Assembly: GCA_934167465.1 (NCBI GenBank)
Contig: CAKPKR010000007.1
Location: 1-57,589, forward strand
DNA: 57,589 bases
Direction of reading: 5' to 3'
Source of the DNA: an uncultured Bacilli bacterium
GTDB lineage: Bacteria > Bacillota_I > Bacilli_A > RF39 > UBA660
The notes under the pieces were generated by a model that had not been told where the DNA came from, searched no databases, and worked only from the letters and a program-made list of their open reading frames with translations. The position numbers and the translations under genes are program-made. Below are positions 1-7,456 of this stretch, piece by piece; position 1 is the first letter of the stretch; every line of letters begins with the position of its first letter.

Positions 1-1050
1 GAATGTCAAAGACAAAAAGAAGTTAATCAAAGAACTTATACTAGAGATAGAGTTTATTTATTCTTTCAAAAGATTAAGTGTCCTACTTGTGGAAGAATAA
101 TGAAATGTAAAGGTTCTGGTGGCAAGAAGAAAAAGTATATGTATTATAATTGTGAAAAATGTCATTTAAATTATCGTGAAGATAAAATCGAAGAATGTTT
201 AATGCAATTTATTTATGATTTAGTTGAGTATGATATGACAGTTAAAAAATATTTTTTGCCTATTCTAGCAGGCCATAAACCAACGAAAACTGATGATATA
301 GATAAAGAGATTAGAGTGTTAGAAAAACAAAAAGAACGCATTAAAAAAGCATATATGAGTGGAATTGTAGAAATGGAAGATTTTTCAGAAGATTATAAAC
401 TAATCGAAGAAAAATTAGAAATTTTAGAACAAAGGAAATCAGAACTTTTAAACTTAGATAATATAACTTTTACACCACAACAATTAATGGCAGATAGAGA
501 TATTGAACGAGAAACTATGATAAGATTAGATACTCTAAATGATGTTGTAAGAACAAATTGGGAAAGCAAAACAAAAGATGAAAAACAAGAATTTATATCT
601 AAATTTATTGAGTCTGTTATTCTAATAAAGGATTCAAATAATGAACTTCATATAGAAAAAATTAATTTTAGAAAGAGTTATATAAATAACTTAATGAAGT
701 TTTTAGATAAAGGAATATTAGATGTATTAGTACCAGTTGAAATAAACGGTAATGAAGAATTTATTATTGGTAGTCCTAATATTTCTAATGAACAAGTACA
801 AGAATATTTAGATAGATTAAATGAATTTTATGAAACTAAAATGTATGAACTTTATGAAAAAGTTAATGAAGAAACTAGTGAAATAATTGGAGAATTTACA
901 CCTAAAAAGGATGAAAAGATTATAAGAATAGTGCCTATTTCACCTACTGAAATAAAAACAAAATCAATTATAAATAAAGAAGATATTGAAACAAAATATG
1001 GAATTGTTACTTACAATCCTAACAAACCAAATAAGAAAGGAAATGATTAA
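1..1050 (+). CDS. Large serine recombinase, C-terminal part (5' end outside window)
   Basis: The frame is open from base 1 and ends in TAA at 1048-1050. It begins inside the region before the zinc ribbon, and the CPTCG...CEKC cysteine pairs are visible (about residues 27-62 of the fragment), followed by a long coiled coil. The same arrangement of cysteines, spacing and coiled coil occurs in the complete recombinase at 5422-7260, so this is the DNA-binding half of a TnpX-like large serine integrase. The catalytic N-terminal domain must lie upstream of the window. tnpV follows one base after the stop, as expected of a Tn4451-type module. Two large serine recombinases within 6 kb suggest nested or composite elements. 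Confidence 0.88.
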   Translation, partial: ECQRQKEVNQRTYTRDRVYLFFQKIKCPTCGRIMKCKGSGGKKKKYMYYNCEKCHLNYREDKIEECLMQFIYDLVEYDMTVKKYFLPILAGHKPTKTDDIDKEIRVLEKQKERIKKAYMSGIVEMEDFSEDYKLIEEKLEILEQRKSELLNLDNITFTPQQLMADRDIERETMIRLDTLNDVVRTNWESKTKDEKQEFISKFIESVILIKDSNNELHIEKINFRKSYINNLMKFLDKGILDVLVPVEINGNEEFIIGSPNISNEQVQEYLDRLNEFYETKMYELYEKVNEETSEIIGEFTPKKDEKIIRIVPISPTEIKTKSIINKEDIETKYGIVTYNPNKPNKKGND

Positions 1051-1051
1051 A

Positions 1052-1414
1052 ATGGAATTAAAATATACAAAAACTGGTGATTATGAATTACCAAATTTAA
1101 CTTTAAATGATAATAAAAAAGGCGCAATTAATAAGTATGGAATGTTAAGACTTGATTATTTAAAAACACATAAAAAAGCACTTTATACTACACTTTTAAT
1201 GAAAGATGAACTTACTAATCATCTTATTTCAGTAAGTAATGATGCAGAAGATTTATTAAATAACTTGATGAAAAGTTATAAAAAATCAGATGAAAAACTA
1301 TCTGAAAAAAGGAAAGAAACAAATCAAATCGAATGGGTAAAATTAATGAATAATTATAAAAATATAGCTAAAGAAATCATATTAAATGAATTAATTTATA
1401 CTGAAAATGTGTGA
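1052..1414 (+). CDS. tnpV: TnpV family transposon protein
   Basis: A 120-aa protein opening MELKYTKTGDYELPNL and ending in a NELIYTENV tail, the hallmarks of TnpV, a small protein of unknown biochemical role carried by Tn4451/Tn4453-type mobilizable transposons. An in-frame ATG lies upstream at 986 inside the recombinase gene, but the ATG at 1052 has AGAAAGGA about 10 bases before it and matches the family start. The gene follows the recombinase stop by one base and is probably cotranscribed. The middle contains the conserved EWVKLMNNYKNIAKEI pattern. The family assignment is firm; the function is unknown. Confidence 0.85.
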   Translation: MELKYTKTGDYELPNLTLNDNKKGAINKYGMLRLDYLKTHKKALYTTLLMKDELTNHLISVSNDAEDLLNNLMKSYKKSDEKLSEKRKETNQIEWVKLMNNYKNIAKEIILNELIYTENV

Positions 1415-1490
1415 GTACGTACTCACATATCGTGTCTAGCAAGCACTGAATTTGTACTCCCATACAAATTCCAATATGGGAATTCCCATA
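1410..1490. other. Cluster of palindromes, candidate oriT or relaxosome site
   Basis: Between tnpV and the MobC-like gene lie an 18-bp perfect palindrome (1410-1427, core GAGTACGTACTC), a TTTGTA/TACAAA inverted repeat (1451-1468), and a 16-bp perfect palindrome TATGGGAATTCCCATA (1475-1490). Such densely packed dyads just upstream of a ribbon-helix-helix accessory gene are typical of transfer origins and of autoregulated operators. No nick consensus can be assigned by eye. An operator of the following gene is the main alternative. Confidence 0.45.
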
Positions 1491-1521
1491 CCCTTAAATT
1501 TTAGAAAGGAGTCTTTAAATT

Positions 1522-1896
1522 ATGAGAATAAGAAATAATAAAGTTAATGTGTTTTTAAGTGATGATGAAAAATTTATTTTAAAAAGAGATTCTTCAAAAT
1601 TAAAATTATCTCAATCTGAATATATTAGAAATTTAATTATAGGATATAAGATGAAAATTCCAGAAGTCAAAGAAGAACAAAAAACTAAAAAAGATGAATA
1701 TGTTATTGAAAATATTGTTAAAGCATTAGAAGAAAATATTGAATGCTTAACTAAAGTAAAGAATCGATTTCATTATCTTGGATATTTTGAAGATGAACGA
1801 GCAATAGGAACTAAAATTGAATTCTTAAAGATACAAAATAGTATGATAGAAAAATATTTATCATCTATTAGAAACGACAAAGACAATGCCAACTAA
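1522..1896 (+). CDS. MobC-like ribbon-helix-helix mobilization accessory protein
   Basis: A 124-aa protein with a strong SD (AGAAAGGAG, 11 bases upstream). Residues 8-45 follow the pattern of MobC/MbeC relaxosome proteins (VFLSDDEKFILKRDSS, then LSQSEYIRNLI), a beta strand plus two helices of the RHH fold, followed by a charged helical tail. Such proteins bind oriT and help the relaxase nick it. A MobA relaxase would normally come next, but the neighbour is a convergent ATPase gene. The only relaxase visible is the MobV protein at 7457, of a different family. This may therefore be an orphan of a second mobilization system, or serve the element in trans. Confidence 0.6.
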   Translation: MRIRNNKVNVFLSDDEKFILKRDSSKLKLSQSEYIRNLIIGYKMKIPEVKEEQKTKKDEYVIENIVKALEENIECLTKVKNRFHYLGYFEDERAIGTKIEFLKIQNSMIEKYLSSIRNDKDNAN

Positions 1897-1910
1897 GCAT
1901 TGTCTTTTAA
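1880..1910. terminator. Bidirectional terminator
   Basis: AAGACAATGC (1880-1889) pairs with GCATTGTCTT (1897-1906) and is followed by T/A-rich bases. It sits between the convergent MobC-like gene, whose stop lies in the hairpin, and the ATPase gene. Confidence 0.8.
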
Positions 1911-1912
1911 AA

Positions 1913-3304
1913 TTACAAATATTTTCTCATTGTTGCTATTGAAGTTTCTAAATCAGAATATGATGCTTGACCATTATCAGCTCTATGATGTATTTGATTT
2001 CTAACATAAGTATGCAAAGAAACTTCATTAGGATATTGCATCCAAGGATACTGCTTTACTTCACTCATAGTCGCAATAAAGAATTGACTATCAAAATCTT
2101 TTATTTTTTTGCTTGTAGCATATTTATGGAATAATTCTTCATATAACTCATTATGATATTCCTCTGTTGCCAAACCAAAAGCCAAATAATTTGTTTCATT
2201 AGATGATACATATGATAACTTTCTATCACCAATCAAAGATATAGTCTTATCATTCTTTAAAATTATTGTTTTCACATAATCATTATATGATAATTGTTTT
2301 ACTAAAAGTGATGAGTGTGTAGTAATTATGATTTGAGCATTTTTTGAGATTTTAAGTAAAAAGTCAACAAAATTTTGTTGTATTTTAGGATGTAAATGTA
2401 ATTCTGGTTCATCAATTAATATAATCATATTTTTCTTGTTTTGTTCAGACATGTGATATGAATAAATTAACGAGAATATCATCTCATACCCTGACCCTAA
2501 ATTTGATAATGATATTTGCTGGTTATTATCCTTTTTTATTACAAAATTTGCATTCTTAAATGGCTTGTAATTATCAATAAAATCTAATTGCACTCTATAA
2601 TTACTTATTTTTTCAAATTCATCTATTGCTGTTTCTAGATATTTATTTTCAATTTTTCCTTTTTTTACTTTTTCATTTAAACTCTGATTTAAATCTTCAA
2701 TATTTTCTGTACCTTTGTTGTACTGAAAATTAAAATCTTCCATAATTCTATCAAATCTAGTAGTATTATAAGTTCCTGTTCTAGTTTGAAATAATCTGTT
2801 TCTATCTAAATACAAAATATCAGTATCATTAAATCTTTTACCACTGAATGGGTTATTTACACTTAATCTTAAATCCGGGCTTCCATCTTTAGGTTTTAAA
2901 GGATCTGATTTTAAAAATTGCTGATCACATACTACAGAAGTTACAAGATATGAATTACTTCCTTTGTTTCTAGTTTTACCGGTAAAAATAAAACCTTTTG
3001 CAAGAAAGTTAGTATTAGGAAACGTACCTTGGACATTAAAATCTTTATCTGAAAAGATTTTAATTTCTGTATTAGTATTAGGATTACTCATATCTGAAAT
3101 ATTAAATGAATCAGCTTTATATTCTAATATAGCAGATGATATTGCATCCAATATCGTTGTTTTCCCACAACCATTTTCACCTACAAAAACTGTTAATCCA
3201 GAACCATCATCTTTGCCATTTGGGATATTAAAATCTTTTATTTCATGTTCCTTAGTATCATCAAACAATCTAAAATTTTTAATCGAAAGTTTAGAAATAA
3301 ACAT
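1913..3304 (-). CDS. OLD-like AAA ATPase (AAA_15/AAA_21 type)
   Basis: A 463-aa cytoplasmic P-loop ATPase of the SMC/OLD-like group. Walker A is GENGCGKT at residues 42-49, after the N-terminal IKNFRLF strand. Late in the protein come the signature-like SNLGSGYE, Walker B with IILIDEPELHLHP, and the ITTHS H-loop segment. The C-terminus (residues about 390-463) has no visible TOPRIM motif. The ATG at 3304 is chosen because GAGGTGA lies just upstream; the longer GTG start at 3313 lies inside that SD. It is the last gene of the leftward operon glycosylase - ITPase - ATPase, 20 bases after the ITPase. Such ATPases often act in phage defence (OLD, retron, Gabija-like systems). Role here inferred only from context. 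Confidence 0.8.
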   Translation of the reverse strand: MFISKLSIKNFRLFDDTKEHEIKDFNIPNGKDDGSGLTVFVGENGCGKTTILDAISSAILEYKADSFNISDMSNPNTNTEIKIFSDKDFNVQGTFPNTNFLAKGFIFTGKTRNKGSNSYLVTSVVCDQQFLKSDPLKPKDGSPDLRLSVNNPFSGKRFNDTDILYLDRNRLFQTRTGTYNTTRFDRIMEDFNFQYNKGTENIEDLNQSLNEKVKKGKIENKYLETAIDEFEKISNYRVQLDFIDNYKPFKNANFVIKKDNNQQISLSNLGSGYEMIFSLIYSYHMSEQNKKNMIILIDEPELHLHPKIQQNFVDFLLKISKNAQIIITTHSSLLVKQLSYNDYVKTIILKNDKTISLIGDRKLSYVSSNETNYLAFGLATEEYHNELYEELFHKYATSKKIKDFDSQFFIATMSEVKQYPWMQYPNEVSLHTYVRNQIHHRADNGQASYSDLETSIATMRKYL

Positions 3305-3324
3305 CAATATCACCTCAATTCAAA

Positions 3325-3873
3325 TTATTTTTTTAATATTTTTTTATCATTCCAAACTTCATTTGTATGTTGAGTAAGAGCCATAACAAAGGCTTCTCTC
3401 GTCATATCAATTCTACTAATTACGTTATTAGTTAGGAAACTTATGCCACCTTTGCCACTTCTTAAATCATGTTGTTTAAATATATTATCCATAACTTGTC
3501 CAAGATCAGTTGTAATTATTTCATCAACATACTTATCTGGCACTGGGAATGCTGGACTAGTACCCCAACTTTCGTATCCATTTTTGTCTTTTATTACCGC
3601 AATATTTATAATTACCCATTTACCTAATAAATTAGTTATTCCTGATTCTATCCCTAAAAAATATTCTACATCTATATTATTTTCTTCGGCATACTTCTTT
3701 AAATTATCTACACGGTTCCTAGCACCTTCATAAATTTCATTATTTACTGGTTCTTCACTTACATCTAAAGGAACAGGAATACCTTCAATGTCAAATGTAT
3801 CAAAATAATTTTTAAACGCTTCTTTAGCTCCTTGTATTTTCCCAGGATTTTTTGTGCCTATTAAAACTTTCAT
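3325..3873 (-). CDS. Inosine/xanthosine triphosphatase (YjjX/DUF84 family)
   Basis: A 182-aa protein opening MKVLIGTKNPGKIQGAKEAF, the nucleotide-binding signature of the YjjX (NTPase I/T, DUF84) family, with the conserved YFLGIESGI segment and SGKGGISFLTNN near the end. Family members hydrolyse non-canonical ITP/XTP to the monophosphates and keep deaminated purines out of nucleic acids. The start overlaps the stop of the DNA glycosylase gene by one base (TAATG) and has AGGAGG 8 bases upstream, so the two are translationally linked. Pairing of pool sanitation with a glycosylase and an ATPase is unusual cargo for a mobile element. Confidence 0.82.
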   Translation of the reverse strand: MKVLIGTKNPGKIQGAKEAFKNYFDTFDIEGIPVPLDVSEEPVNNEIYEGARNRVDNLKKYAEENNIDVEYFLGIESGITNLLGKWVIINIAVIKDKNGYESWGTSPAFPVPDKYVDEIITTDLGQVMDNIFKQHDLRSGKGGISFLTNNVISRIDMTREAFVMALTQHTNEVWNDKKILKK

Positions 3874-4619
3874 TATTTTACCTCCTTAAATCCATTTCTG
3901 CTCCATAACCATAATTGAGTATGAATATCAATTGGTTTATATTTAGTGCCTTTAAAAAGTTCTTGCCATCTATCTATAACTATTTGTTGAACATTACTTG
4001 AATTAAATTCATCATCAGTTATCAAACCTAATCTATGAGTTGCTTTACATACGTGAGTATCTGGAGCAACTGTTAAACACTCAATGTTTTTATATCTTCT
4101 ATCAGTATATTGATAAATAACATACATCCAATAATTACAAATCTTAGTTCCAGATAAATAAGGGAATTTCTTTTTGTTTTCTTTTTGTATAAAGTTTCTA
4201 ATCTTGTCAACATCATTATCCAATTCATCAAATAGTTTTCGGATATCGCCATCAAACATTTCTACAAACGTATTGCATAATGCTAACCATATTTCAGTTT
4301 GTTTTTGCTTTTGTAGAGCAACTTTATATTTAGTTAAAGCATATTGTACTTCTTCAAAACTTTTTTCTAAACATGCTTTAGGATTAAAAACAAATCTTGT
4401 TCCTTCATCATTATATGTTTTTAAAGCACTTTCCCATAATGTATAAGAATTTCTTTGATAGTTTAATGCCATTGGTAAAGTGAAATATAAATAATTTTCT
4501 AAACTATCTTTTTCAAAATTAGGGTTTGCATCTTCTGGCATTACTTCGCCACCAAGTTCACCATTTTTATACATTGCCATAAGTTTATCTACTTTATCTA
4601 ATATTACTTTCTTATTCAT
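3873..4619 (-). CDS. HhH-GPD-like DNA glycosylase/AP lyase
   Basis: A 248-aa protein. Residues 152-165 (FPYLSGTKICNYW) look like the helix-hairpin-helix that ends in the catalytic lysine (K159), and residues 186-200 (PDTHVCKATHRLGLI) carry the invariant aspartate (D187) of the HhH-GPD superfamily. The 28-residue K-to-D distance is longer than in Nth/OGG1 and closer to the archaeal AGOG type. No Fe-S cysteine cluster is seen. Base excision of oxidised or otherwise modified bases is the expected activity; the substrate cannot be told. It leads the operon with a GGAGG SD and a promoter at 4660-4688. The assignment rests on the two motifs, so the subfamily is uncertain. Confidence 0.6.
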   Translation of the reverse strand: MNKKVILDKVDKLMAMYKNGELGGEVMPEDANPNFEKDSLENYLYFTLPMALNYQRNSYTLWESALKTYNDEGTRFVFNPKACLEKSFEEVQYALTKYKVALQKQKQTEIWLALCNTFVEMFDGDIRKLFDELDNDVDKIRNFIQKENKKKFPYLSGTKICNYWMYVIYQYTDRRYKNIECLTVAPDTHVCKATHRLGLITDDEFNSSNVQQIVIDRWQELFKGTKYKPIDIHTQLWLWSRNGFKEVK

Positions 4620-4659
4620 TGCTACCTCCTAATAAAATTCAAGTTTTAAAACTACTATA

Positions 4660-4688
4660 ATTATACATTAAAATACAATTTTTTTCCA
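4660..4688 (-). promoter_or_regulatory. Promoter of the glycosylase-ITPase-ATPase operon
   Basis: On the minus strand TATAAT (4660-4665) is preceded by TGGAAA (4683-4688, 4/6 match to TTGACA) at a 17-base spacing. It lies back to back with the rightward promoter of the small RNA. Confidence 0.5.
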
Positions 4689-4696
4689 TACTTCCC

Positions 4697-4724
4697 TTGA
4701 AAATATCTAGGAAAATGATATAAT
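4697..4724 (+). promoter_or_regulatory. Promoter of pseudoknot small RNA 1
   Basis: TTGAAA (4697-4702), 16 bases, TATAAT (4719-4724). A near-consensus housekeeping promoter directly before the structured RNA at 4731; no coding start with an SD lies immediately downstream. Confidence 0.65.
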
Positions 4725-4730
4725 GAATTT

Positions 4731-4827
4731 ATCAGAGAGATTTAATCAAATCTTATAGTCTTAATTTCGCGTACGTGTATAGTTAAGGCTCCATAAGGAA
4801 ATACGCTCGAACTTTTCGAGCTTTTTT
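4731..4827 (+). ncRNA. Small RNA 1 with H-type pseudoknot and terminator
   Basis: Predicted transcript of about 97 nt. Stem 1 is AGTCTTAA (4757-4764) with TTAAGGCT (4783-4790), including one T-G wobble. Directly after the 5' strand comes TTTC (4765-4768), which can pair with GAAA (4798-4801) beyond stem 1, an H-type pseudoknot. A terminator follows: GCTCGAA (4805-4811) with TTCGAGC (4815-4821) and six T. RNA 2 at 13559 has the same layout: AGT-N5 / N5'-GCT, TTTC, CTCCATA, GAAAT, terminator, but with five different, still complementary stem bases. That covariation supports a real RNA fold. No family recognised. Confidence 0.6.
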
Positions 4828-4832
4828 AATAC

Positions 4833-4859
4833 AACTAACTCATTTGGGTTAGTTTTTTT
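4833..4859 (+). terminator. Second rho-independent terminator after small RNA 1
   Basis: AACTAAC (4833-4839) pairs with GTTAGTT (4848-4854) and runs into seven T. It backs up the RNA 1 terminator, or attenuates transcription into the small gene at 4930. Confidence 0.65.
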
Positions 4860-4929
4860 GTGTATCGAACTCCCACGTTTAAGCTTGGAAATCATACAAA
4901 GACTATCCTACAAAGAAAGGATGGTATTT

Positions 4930-5202
4930 ATGGTAAATATTATTAAGCAAGAAATTGTTATTGAAGAATCATTAAAAAAGAAGTTAGAACTAATATGTGA
5001 GTTTTCAAATACTACTCTAAAAATTATAAATGGTAGTATAAGAAAAATTGATAGAACTAACTTAACTTATGTTGAACCTCATAGAATAATAATTAATGAT
5101 ATAACATTTCTTGCTTTTAATTATTCTAATGAGATATTCATTGAGAATTTATCTAATAAGATTAAACTATCTGAATTAGAAGATTATTTAAAAACTAACT
5201 AA
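4930..5202 (+). CDS. Small protein of unknown function
   Basis: A 90-aa acidic/basic mixed protein (MVNIIKQEIVIEESLKKK...). The ATG at 4930 is preferred because GAAAGGA lies 8 bases upstream; in-frame ATGs at 4921 and 4858 are too close to or before that SD. It has no membrane segment and no motif I recognise, with two predicted strand-rich stretches around HRIIINDITFLAF. It stands between the small RNA terminators and the promoter of the recombinase gene. A regulator of the element is possible but only suggested by position. Confidence 0.5.
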   Translation: MVNIIKQEIVIEESLKKKLELICEFSNTTLKIINGSIRKIDRTNLTYVEPHRIIINDITFLAFNYSNEIFIENLSNKIKLSELEDYLKTN

Positions 5203-5227
5203 ATACTACTATTCCCTAATCAGGAAA

Positions 5228-5255
5228 TTGACAAATCTATAAAAAATGATATTAT
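5228..5255 (+). promoter_or_regulatory. Promoter before leader ORF and serine recombinase
   Basis: TTGACA (5228-5233), 16 bases, TATTAT (5250-5255, 5/6 match). It starts 25 bases after the upstream stop and serves the 25-codon ORF and the recombinase. Confidence 0.6.
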
Positions 5256-5300
5256 ATATAACCAATGAAAGAGGTATTCTCTAGAAATGGAGGTACACCG

Positions 5301-5378
5301 ATGATAAAAAGCAAAGATAAAATTAAAATATATAATATTGATTTTAATGAGGAGTCAGTAGTATTTAGACTTTACTAG
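5301..5378 (+). CDS. 25-codon leader peptide ORF
   Basis: MIKSKDKIKIYNIDFNEESV and five more residues, ending VFRLY and TAG at 5376-5378. It has a strong SD (ATGGAGG, 8 bases before the ATG) and lies between a clear promoter and the recombinase gene. Its last codons form the 5' arm of a 10-bp hairpin (5358-5385). The peptide is too short to assign, and its position is that of a translated leader. The coding call rests on the SD and placement only. Confidence 0.45.
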   Translation: MIKSKDKIKIYNIDFNEESVVFRLY

Positions 5379-5411
5379 ATACTACCAGCTCCCCTTTTTT
5401 AGTAAAAGGAG
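5358..5411 (+). promoter_or_regulatory. Leader hairpin and possible SD sequestration before the recombinase
   Basis: GTAGTATTTA (5358-5367) pairs over 10 bp with TAGATACTAC (5376-5385, one G-T). Just downstream the stretch CTCCCCTTTTTT can fold onto AAAAGGAG, which is the SD of the recombinase. A ribosome reading the leader ORF would open the first hairpin. Attenuation is inference. Confidence 0.4.
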
Positions 5412-5421
5412 TTGAAGATTA

Positions 5422-7260
5422 ATGGATAACGAAAAGAAACTATGTGGAATCTATATGAGGGTATCAACTGAAGATCAAGCTCGTGAGGGTTTTAGTTTAC
5501 CAGAACAAAAAGAACGATTAGAGGCTTATTGTAAGTTCAATGGTTATAAGATAGTAGAATATTATACTGACGCTGGAATAAGTGCTAAAACAGGCAATCA
5601 TAGACCAGAATACGATAGAATGCTTGGAGATGGTAAACAAGGCAAAATAAATATGATTATTGCTTTAAAATTAGATAGAATTACAAGAAGTACAAGAGAT
5701 TGGGAAACTTTAATGGACTATCTAGAAAAATATAATATTAATATTGCTTTTGTTAATGATGACATTAATACTACTACTGCTAATGGTAAAATGGTATCTC
5801 GTATCATGATGAGTGTTTCTCAAAATGAAATAGAAAGAACAAGTGAAAGAACTATTATCGGTTTAGAGGGTGCAATTAAACAAGGACATATTCCAGCAAG
5901 AGCTCCACTCGGTTATAAGCATATTGATAAAAAATTAGTTCCTGATCCACTAACAAAAGATATAGTTATAAGAATATATAATTTATATTTTGAAGGACTT
6001 ACTTATAATACAATTGCTAAATTATTTAATAAAGAAAAAGTATTAGATAAAACTAATTGGAAAGATACAAGTATATTAAAGATTATTACTAATGTTATTT
6101 ATAAAGGAGATTATATACAAGGTAAAACTACTAGAAATCCAAGATATTTTCCTGATGTTGTTGAACCTATTGTATCAAAAGAATTATGGGATAGTTGCCA
6201 AGTTCAAAAGAAAAAGAATCAAAGAAACTATATGAGAAGTCAAACATATATCTTCTTACAAAAATTAAAATGTCCTAAATGTGGAAGAATACTTGCTGGT
6301 GGTGCTTCGCATAAAATAAAAGCCGATAAATGGTATTACTATTATAGATGTGAAAAATGTAGAGGTAATATTAGAGAACATGAAATTGAAGATTCTATTA
6401 AAGAATTATTATCAGATATATTTGAATATGATTCAGTTGTTAATGAGTTCTTCCTACCAGTATTACAAAATAAGATACAAAATCCAAAAGAAGAATTTGA
6501 AAAAGAATTAACTAATTTAAATAATAAAAAGATTAGAATTAGAAAAGCATATATTGATGAATTATTTACAGAAGAAGAATATAAAGAAGAAACAAATACC
6601 ATTGAAAATAAAATTAAAGATATTCAAAAGAAGATTTTAGAAAATGAACAAGTTAGTAAATTAAACTTATCTGTTGATGATATTTTAGTTAAAAGAGATA
6701 TGGATTTTATCAACTCTATCAAACTACCAATTTTATATAATGCTTTTGTTGATAGTTGGGATGGTTTAGAACGTGAAGAAAAAGCTGAAATAGTTATGAA
6801 ATATATTGATGATATTGAACTAGAATTAGTAAATAATAAATACAAAGTTAAACTAACAAATTTTAGATCTACTTTCTATAAAGATTTTAAATCATTGTTT
6901 GATAAAGGTTATATTGATTGGAAAAGAAAGGTAGTACATTCATTTAATGGATTTTGTGTAGATGGTAAAGTTCGTTATAATGAATACTTACCTGCTAAAG
7001 AAGTATATAGACACTTAATGAGATTAAATGAATGTTATGAAGTGAATTTTTATAAAGGTTATCTTCAAAAGAAAACCGAAGAATTAAAGATGCTACCACT
7101 TCATAAAGGAGATGTTGTTGTAAGAATATTCCCTACTGAAAAGGATGATGATTCAAAAGAAATATTGGGTATGGGAATGTTCGTAACAAAAGACTCTCCT
7201 AACGATATTAAGGTAGACATTCCAGACTTGTTTGAATGTATACCTGATATCGATGATTAA
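5422..7260 (+). CDS. Large serine recombinase/integrase (TnpX-like)
   Basis: A complete 612-aa large serine recombinase. The N-terminal resolvase domain has YMRVSTEDQ with the nucleophile Ser15, then LKLDRITRSTRDW and the QNEIERTSERT helix. The recombinase domain has APLGYKH, followed by the zinc ribbon (CPKCG and CEKC near residues 287-320), a coiled coil and a helical tail. It would cut and religate att sites through a 5'-phosphoserine link to excise and integrate the element. It is preceded by its own promoter and leader ORF, and followed by a putative oriT and a MobV relaxase, the tnpX/tnpZ combination of Tn4451-like elements. The N-terminus is intact and all usual catalytic blocks are visible. 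Confidence 0.93.
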   Translation: MDNEKKLCGIYMRVSTEDQAREGFSLPEQKERLEAYCKFNGYKIVEYYTDAGISAKTGNHRPEYDRMLGDGKQGKINMIIALKLDRITRSTRDWETLMDYLEKYNINIAFVNDDINTTTANGKMVSRIMMSVSQNEIERTSERTIIGLEGAIKQGHIPARAPLGYKHIDKKLVPDPLTKDIVIRIYNLYFEGLTYNTIAKLFNKEKVLDKTNWKDTSILKIITNVIYKGDYIQGKTTRNPRYFPDVVEPIVSKELWDSCQVQKKKNQRNYMRSQTYIFLQKLKCPKCGRILAGGASHKIKADKWYYYYRCEKCRGNIREHEIEDSIKELLSDIFEYDSVVNEFFLPVLQNKIQNPKEEFEKELTNLNNKKIRIRKAYIDELFTEEEYKEETNTIENKIKDIQKKILENEQVSKLNLSVDDILVKRDMDFINSIKLPILYNAFVDSWDGLEREEKAEIVMKYIDDIELELVNNKYKVKLTNFRSTFYKDFKSLFDKGYIDWKRKVVHSFNGFCVDGKVRYNEYLPAKEVYRHLMRLNECYEVNFYKGYLQKKTEELKMLPLHKGDVVVRIFPTEKDDDSKEILGMGMFVTKDSPNDIKVDIPDLFECIPDIDD

Positions 7261-7445
7261 TTTATAAGCGTGGCACGTTTTGTTTACGATAGTAAATGAA
7301 AGTGGCGATAGTGTTAAATTAATACGATTTCTAGGGTGGTAAACCTTAGCTTCCTATATATCTTGTTTCTGACAAGATATATAGGAAGTTATGAATAATG
7401 ACAAAGCCACTTTAGTGCCATTTTCAATATTCATAAAATAAGGAG
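7261..7445 (+). other. Candidate oriT of the MobV system
   Basis: Noncoding. At 7308-7325 the segment ATAGTGTTAAATTAATAC is a GTnTTAA/TTAAnAC dyad resembling MobV nick regions (ATAGTG-T...). A perfect 17-bp inverted repeat follows (7350-7366 with 7372-7388, loop TTCTG), and AAAGTGGC (about 7299) has its complement GCCACTTT near 7405. MobV origins of transfer lie directly upstream of the relaxase gene, as here. The exact nick site is inferred. Confidence 0.55.
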
Positions 7446-7456
7446 GTGTAATTTAT

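Noticed and set aside
4731..4827. Type III toxin-antitoxin RNA (ToxI) or a preQ1-type riboswitch
   Set aside because: There is no tandem repeat and no ToxN-like gene adjacent, and the conserved bases do not match the preQ1 aptamer; the RNA ends in its own terminator, not before a queuosine gene.
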